This document shows positions 33,224 through 42,052 of a DNA stretch of 64,000 bases, piece after piece. Numbering within the stretch: the first letter of the stretch is position 1; every line of letters begins with the position of its first letter. This stretch comes from Hydrogenophaga crassostreae. GTDB lineage: Bacteria > Pseudomonadota > Gammaproteobacteria > Burkholderiales > Burkholderiaceae_C. The stretch lies in NCBI RefSeq assembly GCF_001761385.1, contig NZ_CP017476.1, positions 2,469,501-2,533,500 on the forward strand. Reading direction: 5' to 3'. The notes under the pieces were generated by a model. The model had not been told where the DNA came from, searched no databases, and worked only from the letters and a program-made list of their open reading frames with translations. The translations under genes and the position numbers were made by a program.

Positions 33224-33880
33224 TCAAAGCCCTTCGATTTTGATCATCCGATTGCAAGCCGGTACATACTTTCCGTGTTGCAGCAGCCGAAAGTAGGCGG
33301 TGTTGCTTTTTTCGTCGAACGCAACTTGGTTTTGGTTCTCTGCCCGAAAGCGAATCTCCTCCGGCGTCGCCCAGATGCTGTCTGCGTAGCAGAAGCCTGA
33401 GAACTCGACCACATGCGGATTGGGCATCGCGCCAATGGCAACGCGCGCCAAGCACTTGGAGTGAATGTCAACGACGTTCTTGCCGTCCAATGCTTGTTCG
33501 CAACGCTCAAAGTCCCGTGGAAGGTCTATCAGCGAAAACGCTATGGGCTTTCCCTTGAAGGATGTTGAGGCAATTTGCGAGTTGAAACTGGCGGCTTCTA
33601 CCTTGGCTGCTGCTGCAGCCACTTCATCGCTCCAGATCCGTTGCACTGCCTCCACATCATGTCTTCGCACCTCAACCTTCGGCGAGGGATTGTCCGCAAC
33701 GGCTGGGTTGATGATCACGGTGCGCATTCGCTCCCACTTCAAACCAGCAGGAAAAATCACCTTGTCCGAGCTGGTGACACGAACTTGAGCAAAGGCGGGC
33801 AGGGTGATGCTCAAGGCCAGAAGGCCAACAGCAACGAGCGCCAGAAATCGCTTTGCACAACCAAGGATGTTTGGCGTCAT
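33224..33880 (-). CDS. Secreted protein of unknown function, ICE accessory
   Basis: 218 residues with a signal peptide (FLALVAVGLLALSITLPAFA) and a soluble mature region with four Cys (ERCEQ, SKCLAR, GFCYAD, PACNR). ATG 33880 has AAAGGG at a good distance; the frame is open to ATG 34075, which would add 65 hydrophilic residues ahead of the signal peptide and is less likely. It ends 2 bp before the transglycosylase-fusion gene starts, so they are cotranscribed. No family recognised. Confidence 0.55.
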   Translation of the reverse strand: MTPNILGCAKRFLALVAVGLLALSITLPAFAQVRVTSSDKVIFPAGLKWERMRTVIINPAVADNPSPKVEVRRHDVEAVQRIWSDEVAAAAAKVEAASFNSQIASTSFKGKPIAFSLIDLPRDFERCEQALDGKNVVDIHSKCLARVAIGAMPNPHVVEFSGFCYADSIWATPEEIRFRAENQNQVAFDEKSNTAYFRLLQHGKYVPACNRMIKIEGL

Positions 33881-34088
33881 GGTCATGTCCCTTTCTTGGA
33901 AAACACTGGTTTCAGGTTCAGCTGATCCGAAAGGCTCACGGTCTCTTCGGTGGTTTTTTGCGAAGGCGTGAAGCAGATGGGTATGCGAGGCAGTCTTGCC
34001 GGAACCTGGCTCCCGGGTGGTCGGGTCGAACCAGGCGGTTGGCCCATAAATCGAAGGTTTGTTGTCGGTTTTCATGGCTCTGTTTTCC

Positions 34089-34844
34089 TCAGCGGCTGGC
34101 GTTGTCCAACTCGGTCATGAACACTTCCGGTGGGGTGGCACCCACCAGTCGCTTGCCGTTGGCCAAAATCACAGTTGGCGTATTTTGAATACTATAGCGT
34201 TCACCCGTCTTGAGAATTTCAACCAGGCCGGTGGTGTCGCAATCCTGCCTAGCGCCCATTGGGCGCTGTCCGGCCATGATGGCGCGCCATGCAACGCCAC
34301 GGTCGGGCGAGCACCATGCGATGCGTGCCAATGGGATGGATTCAGGGCCGATCACTGGGAACATGAACTTGTAGACCGTCACGTCGTCAAGTTGGTCCAC
34401 AAACTTGGTGAAGACCTTGCAAATGGGGCAGTTGGGATCTTCAAACACTGCGAGCTTGCGAGCGCCCGAGCCACGAACCTCTTTGATTGCATGGGTCAGG
34501 GGAAGGTCGTCAAATTTGATCCGTTGTACCTTCTCTAGGTGGCTGGCTGTAAGGTCAACCTGGTTTTGCATGTCGATCAGCGCAGCGCCTGCAAATCCGT
34601 ACCGTCCGGTGCCATCGATGTAGAACACCTCCGTCGGTGTCTCGACGGCATAGACGCCATTGATTGGCGTAGAGCTGATCGAGCGCACCACGATCTTGCC
34701 TTTGGTGTTTCTTTCGATGCCAGCGCGAATTTGCGCGTCTTTACCTGCAGGTACAGGCGCACTGGCCTGCGTAGGGGTAGAAAATGCGACAAACAAGGCA
34801 AGCAAAGTACCGCGCCAGGAGAACAGCTGTTGTGTGTTGAACAT
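34089..34844 (-). CDS. Second DsbC-like disulfide isomerase (ICE-borne)
   Basis: 251 residues: signal peptide ending near TQASA, N-terminal dimerisation domain, thioredoxin fold with active site CPIC (FEDPNCPICKVF), second Cys pair (AWCSPDRG and RQDCDTT) and cis-Pro segment NTPTVI. It differs from the copper-linked DsbC (CPYC) at 1085-1837. The ICE copy is likely to serve T4SS proteins, which are rich in Cys (for example the TraU-like protein). Same strand as its neighbours 33224 and 34882. Confidence 0.85.
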   Translation of the reverse strand: MFNTQQLFSWRGTLLALFVAFSTPTQASAPVPAGKDAQIRAGIERNTKGKIVVRSISSTPINGVYAVETPTEVFYIDGTGRYGFAGAALIDMQNQVDLTASHLEKVQRIKFDDLPLTHAIKEVRGSGARKLAVFEDPNCPICKVFTKFVDQLDDVTVYKFMFPVIGPESIPLARIAWCSPDRGVAWRAIMAGQRPMGARQDCDTTGLVEILKTGERYSIQNTPTVILANGKRLVGATPPEVFMTELDNASR

Positions 34845-34881
34845 GATTGTGATGGTGGGTCGTTGATGTGAATGGAGTGCG

Positions 34882-35394
34882 TCAGAAGTCGAAAGCCCGA
34901 ACGCCGCGTGCTGCGCGGCATCGCTCAACGGTCTCTCGCACCAGGTGCGACACCGCAATGGGGTCAGGCACCGCATTTATGAGCAGGGTGGGGGAGGTGG
35001 TGTCAGTGCTTTGAACGATGACGCGCCCGCGTCCGAATACGGTCTGGGCCAAGGTGCCACTGACGGACAAATCTTTGACCCGATACAGCTCCACCGATTC
35101 GACGTTCTTCACGAAGATGCCGGTCTCTTCAACCAAACGCTGATCAGTCAGGATGTATCGGTGATTGGCGGTCTTCAGGTAGCGGTAAAAGGCGTAGAAC
35201 ACGGGAAAGACCAACCAACAAGTCAGGATAGCCAGCAAGTAGACATGCCCGTTGGCAACCTGACCTTCGGAGGCGCTCCAATGCTCCTGCCGTTCCCTGG
35301 TCTCGCCCAGCGGCTCATCGCTGTCGTGGCGGCTCGGGTGAGCCATGTTGTCTTGCATTAATGCCGCGTGCGTTTCAGGTGGAGGTGTGTTCAT
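34882..35394 (-). CDS. Membrane protein with bacterial PH (bPH2/YdbS-like) domain
   Basis: 170 residues: a hydrophilic N terminus of about 45 residues, one or two membrane helices (about 50-73) and a bPH2-type domain (ANHRYILTDQRLVEETGIF...VESVELYRVKDLSV). The function of such domains is membrane or lipid association; the role in the ICE is unknown. ATG 35394 is assumed; MQDNMAH (13 codons later) is an alternative. Confidence 0.7.
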   Translation of the reverse strand: MNTPPPETHAALMQDNMAHPSRHDSDEPLGETRERQEHWSASEGQVANGHVYLLAILTCWLVFPVFYAFYRYLKTANHRYILTDQRLVEETGIFVKNVESVELYRVKDLSVSGTLAQTVFGRGRVIVQSTDTTSPTLLINAVPDPIAVSHLVRETVERCRAARGVRAFDF

Positions 35395-35415
35395 GGCGGT
35401 GCGTGTCGTATCAGA

Positions 35416-35718
35416 TCAATCGCCAAGGCCGGAACCGCAACCTGCAGGGCAACAGCCGAGCTCAATTCCGTGGAAGCAAAGTCCGTTGTCCGCATTCCAC
35501 TGCTGAGTCGCTGCACGCACTTGGGCCGATGCGTACTCCCATTCCCGTGCAATTTGCAGCGCAAACCCACGGTGCTCTTTCGGAAAGTACGAGACCTGAG
35601 CATCGATTTCGCTGCTGAACGTCGTGCTGTAGAGGTCGTGAGAGCACGCGCTGAGTTTGACTGCCATGTTCGCAGAGGCGATACACAAGACGCGCCAGGC
35701 AGCTTCATTAAATCGCAT
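35416..35718 (-). CDS. Small predicted lipoprotein or exported protein
   Basis: About 100 residues from ATG 35718. The N terminus (RVLCIASANMAVKLSACSHDLYS) ends in a lipobox-like LSAC. The tail is Cys/Gly-rich (CCPAGCGSG). No family recognised. Located between the PH-domain gene and the terminator at 35857. Moderate evidence only: plausible start, lipobox and strand agreement with neighbours. Confidence 0.4.
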   Translation of the reverse strand: MRFNEAAWRVLCIASANMAVKLSACSHDLYSTTFSSEIDAQVSYFPKEHRGFALQIAREWEYASAQVRAATQQWNADNGLCFHGIELGCCPAGCGSGLGD

Positions 35719-35795
35719 TATTTCGGAAGTGTTCACGCTTCGTTCCGTGGCTAGAAGTAACACGAATCTATCGGAATTGAAACCTATGAGCACCT

Positions 35796-35832
35796 CGAAA
35801 CCTGCCTGAGAAGTGGCAGGTTTCGGCTTGAC
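35796..35832. repeat. Hairpin repeat copy A
   Basis: Perfect 11-bp stem CGAAACCTGCC (35796-35806) / GGCAGGTTTCG (35815-35825) with 8-nt loop. The 31 bp from 35802 to 35832 are identical to 59651-59681, and an 18-bp part recurs inverted at 59967-59984. Confidence 0.8.
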
Positions 35833-35856
35833 AGGTGCGATAAGCCGTGGCAAAGA

Positions 35857-35886
35857 AAAAGCCAACCGCGTTAACGGTTGGCTTTT
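35857..35886 (-). terminator. Rho-independent terminator of the 35913-36347 gene
   Basis: 12-bp perfect stem AAAAGCCAACCG / CGGTTGGCTTTT with 6-nt loop. Read on the minus strand it is followed by TTTTTCTTTG, a good U tract, so it terminates leftward transcription from 36347. Confidence 0.8.
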
Positions 35887-35912
35887 CGGGTTAGCGGGCC
35901 TGTGTCCTGGGC

Positions 35913-36347
35913 TCAAGCGTCGGGCATCGCAAGTACTGGCCAGCTCAGTTCTGTCGAGGCGACAGGATGTTGAACGGGCTGGCGGCGAACCTTTGCATGG
36001 GTCCAAGTCGCTCCCTTGAGGGCGGAGGTGGCCAGCAAATACACGGCACTTGAGATCGTCTGTGCAATGAGCCTGCAGGTCTTGCCAGCGGCTTTTGCCG
36101 TGGCGGCTTTCTTTTCAGAACGCGCGATACACCGTTGTGCCCGTAGGTAGACAGCCGGATGGCTGGCCTGCAGGTGAGGGTGCTGGGTAAACAAATCAAC
36201 GATGAGCTGCGCAGTAGCGGGCTCTTCGATGTGGGTCAGCACGGGCTTCCAATGCTCTTGCTCGATCTGGAAACGGACGGAGAAGGCAGTAGAAGCGGGC
36301 TGGCGAGGGGACAGCGGAGGGACGTTGAAGGCAGACTTGTCGGACAT
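35913..36347 (-). CDS. Hypothetical ICE protein
   Basis: 144 residues, soluble, Ala-rich, without membrane segments or known motifs. GGAG lies upstream of ATG 36347 and a strong terminator lies 27 bp after the stop, which supports a real monocistronic gene. I cannot assign a function. Confidence 0.5.
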   Translation of the reverse strand: MSDKSAFNVPPLSPRQPASTAFSVRFQIEQEHWKPVLTHIEEPATAQLIVDLFTQHPHLQASHPAVYLRAQRCIARSEKKAATAKAAGKTCRLIAQTISSAVYLLATSALKGATWTHAKVRRQPVQHPVASTELSWPVLAMPDA

Positions 36348-36409
36348 GGTTTTCTCCAGAAAGAAAGATCAGGAGAAAACACACGCCCACCTCCAGCCGC
36401 AAGGCCAGA

Positions 36410-36431
36410 TCGGGAAGCATTTTCTTCCCGA
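36410..36431. other. Short hairpin between the 35913 gene and the SprT-like gene
   Basis: 8-bp perfect stem TCGGGAAG / CTTCCCGA with a CATTTT loop, no U tract on either side. Possible leader structure for the gene starting at 36347 (leftward); function unknown. Confidence 0.3.
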
Positions 36432-36527
36432 CCGGGTTTACAAAGGACTGAAACTCTGAGCCTGACCTTGGGGGTCAAACCGTGCACCTTTCAAGAGTTG
36501 AGGCGCTGCGTGGTGCCCGAGGGCTGA

Positions 36528-37310
36528 TCACAAAGTGATGGTATCAACTTCCTCGGTCAAATTGGTGATGCCAAAGACCGACTCGCACAGCTCACAACGC
36601 AGACGCAGACCTGGTTTCCCCCACACGTTCTGCCCGCAGCTGCAGGCGTATTTCAGGCGGTTGGATCTGTTCGCGGTGGTGGCCGTAGCCACGACGGGTC
36701 GAACCACCAAACTTGCGGCGACGGCGATGCCTTGCGCCGGCGTCGATCCACCGCCGACTGCAGCACTCAAATGCATGCCCTCGCTTTCCTGGCCAGCGGC
36801 CACCACCTCAGGTGCGGGATAGCGGTCGTACCAGCTCAGCCGAAAATCTCGTGTGATCAATTCGGCACAGGCCATCAGGAATGAGCCGCCCTCGATGGCG
36901 TAGTCGGCCATCCGGTCGCCAGTCCGCTGGCCACCGGGTTTGCCGGTAGAGGAGGGCATCAAGCCGATGGCCTCCATCTTGTCGGCCCACTGGCCGTTGT
37001 GGTAGCGGCCGCGACCAGGATCACCATAGTGCGCTTGCCACAGGTGGGCCATCTCGTGCACCAGGGTCTGCATCGTCTCCACCAGGGGCACTACCGCGAA
37101 GTAGGCCGGGTTCAGAGCGATCTCGTCAGTTGTCTGGCCGTCCAGATCCGCAAAGCGCTGGGAAGAGAAATACCCACAGGTGCGCTTTTCTCTCTGCAAC
37201 GTGATCAGGCAAGTGGGTAACGTGCCTCCATACAACGCTTGGTTGAAGTGGTCATAGGCCGCTTGCAGCTCGGCGTAGTTTTGAGCGGTTGGAGTGATTT
37301 TTCTGCCCAT
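36528..37310 (-). CDS. SprT-like zinc metallopeptidase
   Basis: 260 residues. The SprT-type domain shows TLVHEMAHLWQ (HExxH, residues about 84-88). The C-terminal zinc ribbon has paired cysteines KYACSCGQNVW and LRCELCESVFG. SprT/Spartan proteins cut DNA-bound proteins; ICE-borne copies may process DNA-protein complexes during transfer. Divergent from fitAB, with a palindrome-rich intergenic region between them. Full length and intact. Confidence 0.82.
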   Translation of the reverse strand: MGRKITPTAQNYAELQAAYDHFNQALYGGTLPTCLITLQREKRTCGYFSSQRFADLDGQTTDEIALNPAYFAVVPLVETMQTLVHEMAHLWQAHYGDPGRGRYHNGQWADKMEAIGLMPSSTGKPGGQRTGDRMADYAIEGGSFLMACAELITRDFRLSWYDRYPAPEVVAAGQESEGMHLSAAVGGGSTPAQGIAVAASLVVRPVVATATTANRSNRLKYACSCGQNVWGKPGLRLRCELCESVFGITNLTEEVDTITL

Positions 37311-37315
37311 AATGA

Positions 37316-37358
37316 ATTGTATTGCACATTACAATTTGCATATTGATATCAATATGCA
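37316..37358. promoter_or_regulatory. Operator region between sprT-like gene and fitAB
   Basis: Two inverted repeats: ATTGTA-N8-TACAAT (37316-37335) and a 22-bp perfect palindrome (37337-37358) whose half is TGCATATTGAT. FitA-type antitoxins bind such AT-rich inverted repeats to repress their own operon; the region may also control the divergent SprT-like gene. Confidence 0.65.
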
Positions 37359-37399
37359 TAAAATGATCTCATTGAAATCAATCCTTTAGAGGAGCCAGC

Positions 37400-37657
37400 A
37401 TGGCAAACGTCACTGTCCGAAACCTGCCAGACGCAGTGCATAGGGCCTTGCGCGTGCGCGCGGCTACGCACGGCCGAAGCACAGAGGCTGAAATCCGAAA
37501 CATCTTGGAGGAGGCCGCCAGGCCAACGCAGAGAATCAGGCTTGGATCATTGTTGGTGTCCATCGCCCGCGAGGCTGGCGGCATAACCGAAGCTGAAGCG
37601 GCGCATTTTGACCAGCTCCGCGACAAGAACGCTGCTGAACCAATGAGGATCGAATGA
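37400..37657 (+). CDS. fitA: FitA-type ribbon-helix-helix antitoxin
   Basis: 85 residues: N-terminal ribbon-helix-helix (MANVTVRNLPDAVHRALRVRA, then AEIRNILEEA) and a C-terminal toxin-binding tail. It neutralises the FitB PIN toxin and represses the operon with it. TTTAGAGGAG precedes the ATG. The stop overlaps the fitB start by 4 bp. In the element it would favour maintenance. Confidence 0.88.
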   Translation: MANVTVRNLPDAVHRALRVRAATHGRSTEAEIRNILEEAARPTQRIRLGSLLVSIAREAGGITEAEAAHFDQLRDKNAAEPMRIE

Positions 37658-38079
37658 TCCTGCTCGACACCAACGTAATCTCCGAGCTATGGAAGGTCGA
37701 GCCGAACCCGCAGGTGTTCGCCTGGATTGATGCTCAGACCGTAGAAACGCTCTACCTATCGGCCGTCACGGTTGCGGAGCTGCGATTTGGCTTGGCAACA
37801 ATGCCGGGAAGCAAGCGGCGTAGGATTTTTCAAGACAGATTGGAGGAGGTGGTGCTGCCTACCTTTGCGGAGCGCGTACTGCCCTTCGACCTGGCCACTT
37901 CACATGCCTATGCAGGCTTGATGGCCAAGGCGAGATCCGAAGGCAAGGCCATAAGCAGGGAAGACGGCTACATCGCGGCGACGGCCATTGCCGGTGGCCT
38001 CATCGTCGCAACAAGAGACACCAGCCCGTTTGCGGCTGCAGGGTGCAAAGTCATCAACCCATGGGAGCCGATTGGCTGA
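37654..38079 (+). CDS. fitB: FitB/VapC-type PIN-domain toxin
   Basis: 141-residue PIN ribonuclease. The acidic active-site residues are visible: MILLDTNVISE (Asp5), the Glu in TVAELRFGL, REDGYIAATA (Asp) and ATRDTSPF (Asp). Translationally coupled to fitA. Complete, with no substitution in the acidic set, so presumably active against tRNA or other RNA. Confidence 0.88.
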   Translation: MILLDTNVISELWKVEPNPQVFAWIDAQTVETLYLSAVTVAELRFGLATMPGSKRRRIFQDRLEEVVLPTFAERVLPFDLATSHAYAGLMAKARSEGKAISREDGYIAATAIAGGLIVATRDTSPFAAAGCKVINPWEPIG

Positions 38080-38085
38080 TTTTGA

Positions 38086-38307
38086 ATGAAAACACACATC
38101 CGGAAGACCATTGGCTTCATGGCTGGGAAGCTTGTGGTGCCACAAGACTTCGACTCGATGGGTCGTGCGCGGGTAGAAGCTGATTTTGAAGCGCGTCCGC
38201 AATACCGGCTCAAGGACCTTCTCGATCAGTGTGATTTCACGCAACCTGCGAGCAAGGTTGACGACGCCTGGCATGGTGGTTTCCCTGTTGACCAGGAAGA
38301 GATTTGA
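38086..38307 (+). CDS. Possible degenerate MazE/PemI-like antitoxin
   Basis: 73 residues starting 6 bp after fitB. The C-terminal part (YRLKDLLDQCDFTQPAS...DDAWHGGFPVDQEEI) resembles the toxin-binding tail of PemI/MazE antitoxins (typical YTLDELLAQC...). The N-terminal part is shorter than the normal AbrB-type DNA-binding fold and matches it poorly. No PemK/MazF toxin follows. It may be a remnant, or a third component of the fit operon. No strong ribosome site. Confidence 0.4.
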   Translation: MKTHIRKTIGFMAGKLVVPQDFDSMGRARVEADFEARPQYRLKDLLDQCDFTQPASKVDDAWHGGFPVDQEEI

Positions 38308-38383
38308 AGTGCGACCTCAACCGAGGCAGAAAAGAGTAAAGTAATCAAAAATGAGGCTTGAGCCTCGAAGGGAAGGAATAGCT

Positions 38384-38602
38384 ATGGACGTTCTGAAATT
38401 TGCATTCAAGCTGCTCAAACACGGCGGCATCTTTGTTCTGAGGGTGGTAGGGATATTTGTGCCTGTTTTTGGTTCAGCTCTTGCGAATACGCGCGTTCAC
38501 GAGCCATCTGAAAGCAATGAATGGCATGGAATCCCAAATCTTGACGCTATTGAGCATCCACTGTGGGACGAAACTTATGGACCAAACCGTAGACCTTGGT
38601 AG
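38384..38602 (+). CDS. Small membrane-associated hypothetical protein
   Basis: 72 residues from ATG 38384 with GGAAGGA 7 bp upstream. A hydrophobic helix (about 17-36) is followed by a soluble tail ending NRRPW. No family recognised. Its stop is 17 bp from the stop of the convergent TraG-like gene. Confidence 0.45.
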   Translation: MDVLKFAFKLLKHGGIFVLRVVGIFVPVFGSALANTRVHEPSESNEWHGIPNLDAIEHPLWDETYGPNRRPW

Positions 38603-38619
38603 TTCGTGATTTTCCAAGG

Positions 38620-40209
38620 TCACCTGCGCCTTCCGGTCGAAGCATTTGACGACTTTGTTGCCACGTCATCAGGCCCTTTTAGCGCACTTGTGATTCCATG
38701 ACCCATAGAGATCCCAATCCAACCCATCATTCCGGTCCATAGCAGCGGCAAGCCAATAAACATGGTCATCATGAGCATGGCCATCAGCGTGAGCTTGTAG
38801 TCGTTACCCGCTGAACGAATGAAGTCGGTGAGCTTGAACGAACCGCCCGGGTACATGGCGTTGACCAGGTGGGCATCCATCCAGACCGTGAAACTCCACA
38901 GAATGGCCCAGAACTTCACCGTAAAAATGCCCACGGCGCCATAGAGCATGACTTTCAGGTTGTAGCCAGAGAGAAACGTGATCAAAGGCAAGAACATGTA
39001 TATGCCCATCAGGATGATGGCCTGCATCATCAACAGGCCATTGAGCAGCGGATTGATCGTGACGTAAGAGAACAGTTGGGTCAGGAACACGCCGATGGTG
39101 GACATGGCACCTCCCACGATTTGGGGTAGAGACGCGTCAAACCCCATGGCGCGAGTGGTATCCACAAATGCTGGATTGGCCAGGTGCTCAGCGACTTGTG
39201 CCACTTCATCTTTGGCCCGGTCAGTAGTGGAAAACAGCATGGTGGCCCGCGTATATAAAGCCTGCCAGTTGGAAGACTGAGCGATCATGGCCTCGCGCAC
39301 ACCAGCACTGTCTTCCCACCATTCCTTGCAAGTTGGACGGCCCCAGTCGGGGTTCATGTAGCCCTCGTATGGCGGAGGCACGCCGGCGGATGGGTTGTAG
39401 TAATCGCCGTCGCGCGCAAAGTTCACAGGGAAACCTGGTACCGGATTGGCGGCGCGCATATCTGCGTAGAACCCTGGCTCGGTGCGAAACAATTGGCTTC
39501 CCATCCAACCCGTATCGGTCGGACCGTAGGTAGTGTTGGTGGTGGCAATGATGGCCTGGCCAGAAGCGGAAATGTCGCTCCTTTGGGTGTTGATGTACTT
39601 GCTTTGGGCGGGTTTGAAGCATTCGCTGTAGAAGCGCTGCACAGAGTGCAGCAGGGCAGGATCTTCAATGGTGGCGATCCTGGCCAGTTCCTCGATTGCG
39701 CGGATCTCACTTTCACTGTTGTTGATACCAGCGCGCAATGCGGTGTTCGCACCGGAAGAGATGGACATGACTGTGAACCACCAGGCAGGCACATTGGAAA
39801 GCGACCCACCGGCACCACTCATGCTGCCATCGATGGCATCCACCATGGCCGTATCAAAGGTGGACCCAGTTCCCGAGTCACGGGTCGCCAAGACCGGTGT
39901 CGGGTCTGCGACGGTGGCCCTCGGCTGGTACGACAGGTTGATCGAATGCAGCGACGTGACAGGCAAAGTCGCAAAGCACACCGAAAACACGAACAACGCC
40001 GTGATGAGCTGGGTGCCGATGCGGTCGATCACACCAAGGACGCCAACGTTTTCTGCGCCTTGCTCCTTGGCTTCGCGCCAGGCATTGAACACGATCAACA
40101 TGAAGGGGATCACCACCAACCCGGTGCCGGTGATGATTTCGCCAAAAATGTTGGCGAAGGCCCAGCCATACATCGTGGTAAAAATTTCCAGGTAGCTGTC
40201 GAGCTGCAT
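38620..40209 (-). CDS. traG: Conjugal transfer TraG-like N-terminal membrane protein
   Basis: 529 residues with N-terminal helices (about 10-40, 72-92) and a C-terminal cluster of about five (from residue 365 on), separated by a periplasmic domain with a Cys pair. This is the TraG N-terminal family of GI-class ICEs, involved in mating-pair stabilisation. It is the promoter-distal end of the leftward T4SS operon. Confidence 0.85.
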   Translation of the reverse strand: MQLDSYLEIFTTMYGWAFANIFGEIITGTGLVVIPFMLIVFNAWREAKEQGAENVGVLGVIDRIGTQLITALFVFSVCFATLPVTSLHSINLSYQPRATVADPTPVLATRDSGTGSTFDTAMVDAIDGSMSGAGGSLSNVPAWWFTVMSISSGANTALRAGINNSESEIRAIEELARIATIEDPALLHSVQRFYSECFKPAQSKYINTQRSDISASGQAIIATTNTTYGPTDTGWMGSQLFRTEPGFYADMRAANPVPGFPVNFARDGDYYNPSAGVPPPYEGYMNPDWGRPTCKEWWEDSAGVREAMIAQSSNWQALYTRATMLFSTTDRAKDEVAQVAEHLANPAFVDTTRAMGFDASLPQIVGGAMSTIGVFLTQLFSYVTINPLLNGLLMMQAIILMGIYMFLPLITFLSGYNLKVMLYGAVGIFTVKFWAILWSFTVWMDAHLVNAMYPGGSFKLTDFIRSAGNDYKLTLMAMLMMTMFIGLPLLWTGMMGWIGISMGHGITSALKGPDDVATKSSNASTGRRR

Positions 40210-40266
40210 AAGTTGTGCTCCAGGAGTGCTATCTATTGGTATTGCAGGGGGGTGTCAGTAGGTCAA

Positions 40267-40659
40267 TCAGCCCATGCCCAGCAGCTGGAATAGCGTCTGT
40301 GGACCAATAGGAATCAGCAGCAGGTAGCCGCACAAGAACGCCATCGCCTTGGATCGAAAGGCCATCGCACGGTCCACCTCGTGGCTTTGAACCATGTTGC
40401 GCCGCTGGCCCCAGCGCACCAGGGCACGCCAGCGCATTCCAATCATGGCGACGATCAGCACCTGCACAAGAACTCCGTACAAGCGAAGTTTGGCAACCGC
40501 CGCCTCCACTTTGAAGATGTCCAGCCCGCTAGAGGCCAGAGCGATCACACCCAGAACCATTGCGACCACAGTAGCCACTGTGGCAAGAACCGCTACCAGA
40601 AAACGGCGCCAGCGGTGGGCTCCAGGCAAGGCCACGGATGGTCTCAAGGGCGTTGTCAT
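40267..40659 (-). CDS. ICE membrane protein of unknown function
   Basis: 130 residues with three hydrophobic segments (about 18-42, 60-78, 105-126). It overlaps the TIGR03755-type gene upstream by 4 bp. A small membrane gene commonly sits at this place between the PFL_4711-type gene and traG in GI-class ICEs, which supports a transfer role. Confidence 0.65.
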   Translation of the reverse strand: MTTPLRPSVALPGAHRWRRFLVAVLATVATVVAMVLGVIALASSGLDIFKVEAAVAKLRLYGVLVQVLIVAMIGMRWRALVRWGQRRNMVQSHEVDRAMAFRSKAMAFLCGYLLLIPIGPQTLFQLLGMG

Positions 40660-42038
40660 GGTGTGACGCGCCCGTTCACGACAGGCGCAGTCTCTGCACG
40701 CGCTGGTTTGCCCACGCGCGCGGCTTGACTATCCCGTTGGGTAGCATCCTCCAGGATGGTGAGCGCCGAGTTCGACGTCACTTCTTTGCGCACGCGGTGT
40801 TCGAACAACAGGTCTTCGATGTACTGGGTCAGGCGATCTACCTTCACCTGCATATCCTTGGAGACATTACCTGCGGCCGTCACCTCAGGCAGGCTCAAGC
40901 CCGTTTGCAACACGTTGCGAGCCACCAAGGCCTTGTCGATCACACGTTGCATGGCCAGCTCATGTGCGAGGCGACCTGTGGCCAGTGCTTGGGTGTCGGG
41001 TGGCATCGAGCGCATTGCTTGCAGCAGTTGGGGGGTGATGGCCAGCCCAGGTGCTGCGATTTCATTCAACACCGCAGCATTGTTGCTGCCTGTGCCCGCA
41101 ATCAGCCCCAAAAGAGCAGGGCCGATGATGTCCAGCTCCGCATCCAGGCGTGGCCCCAGACCAGAAGCCGTGGACGTGGAGGTGGCGGCAGGGCAGTTAG
41201 CAATGCCCTCGCACATGTAGATCTGCTGATCTCCCAGGACCTTGGTGGTCCACTCTGCAAGCGCGTCTGGGGTAGCAAACGCTTTGCTCAAGCGCGTGCC
41301 CGTCGGGCCACCGACGCCTGTCCCAGATGTTGTGGGCCGGTTCAACGTTACGTTGTAGCCTGCCACCGACAAGTCACGCACCGGGCGCAACGGTTGGGTG
41401 CCGACGCCACCGGCCTTTGCCCCGCCGAAGATCCAGGACACCCCATTGCGCTGGGCTTCTTCGTTTTGGTTGATGTCGGTCTTGGCTTGCACCACATCGC
41501 CTCGAAGCGAGGCTTTCGCACGCCAGGTTTCTCCCTTGGCATTGTTGACCCAGTCCTCGTATGGATTGCCACCGGCCTTGATCTGCTTCTCCATCTCTTC
41601 GCAGGTCAATAGGGACGCTTCAATAATGGCATCGGCCTTGGCCGAATAGGTCTGAAAGAGCTGATACAGGCCTGGCTGTGCCCTCTGGAAGATGTACATG
41701 GGCAGCGATGCCACACCGGCGCGGATCGCGTTGGAGAAGGTCTGCCCAAGATTGCTCACGTTGTTCATCAACGTGCTCCAGGACAGGCCAATGTCAAACT
41801 TGCCGCAGGAATAGTTCAACCGCAGGTCGGCTGCAAGTCCGATCTGAATCGGTATCGTGGACTTGTAGTTGGCCAGCCCACCAGGTGAGCTGCCGCCCAA
41901 TTGGTAATACAGCGCCGAGCTGCGTGTCTGGGCCTGAACCGGTTGCACAGTGGTCAGCAGACTGACCAAGGCCAGCGTGACGGCGACCGCCGACTTTGAA
42001 AAAGCGATATTGAAGGACGGTTGAGCAGATTGCGACAT
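40656..42038 (-). CDS. ICE T4SS protein, TIGR03755 (PFL_4711) family
   Basis: 460 residues with a signal peptide ending VQAQ and a long soluble periplasmic region (YYQLGGSSPGG...SCGKFDIGLSWSTLMNNV near the N terminus). This family is the TraH-like component of GI-class ICEs. It follows the TraU-like gene by 14 bp. Start ATG 42038 chosen because it precedes a clear signal peptide. Confidence 0.85.
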   Translation of the reverse strand: MSQSAQPSFNIAFSKSAVAVTLALVSLLTTVQPVQAQTRSSALYYQLGGSSPGGLANYKSTIPIQIGLAADLRLNYSCGKFDIGLSWSTLMNNVSNLGQTFSNAIRAGVASLPMYIFQRAQPGLYQLFQTYSAKADAIIEASLLTCEEMEKQIKAGGNPYEDWVNNAKGETWRAKASLRGDVVQAKTDINQNEEAQRNGVSWIFGGAKAGGVGTQPLRPVRDLSVAGYNVTLNRPTTSGTGVGGPTGTRLSKAFATPDALAEWTTKVLGDQQIYMCEGIANCPAATSTSTASGLGPRLDAELDIIGPALLGLIAGTGSNNAAVLNEIAAPGLAITPQLLQAMRSMPPDTQALATGRLAHELAMQRVIDKALVARNVLQTGLSLPEVTAAGNVSKDMQVKVDRLTQYIEDLLFEHRVRKEVTSNSALTILEDATQRDSQAARVGKPARAETAPVVNGRVTP

Positions 42039-42052
42039 GTGGGTCTCCACGT

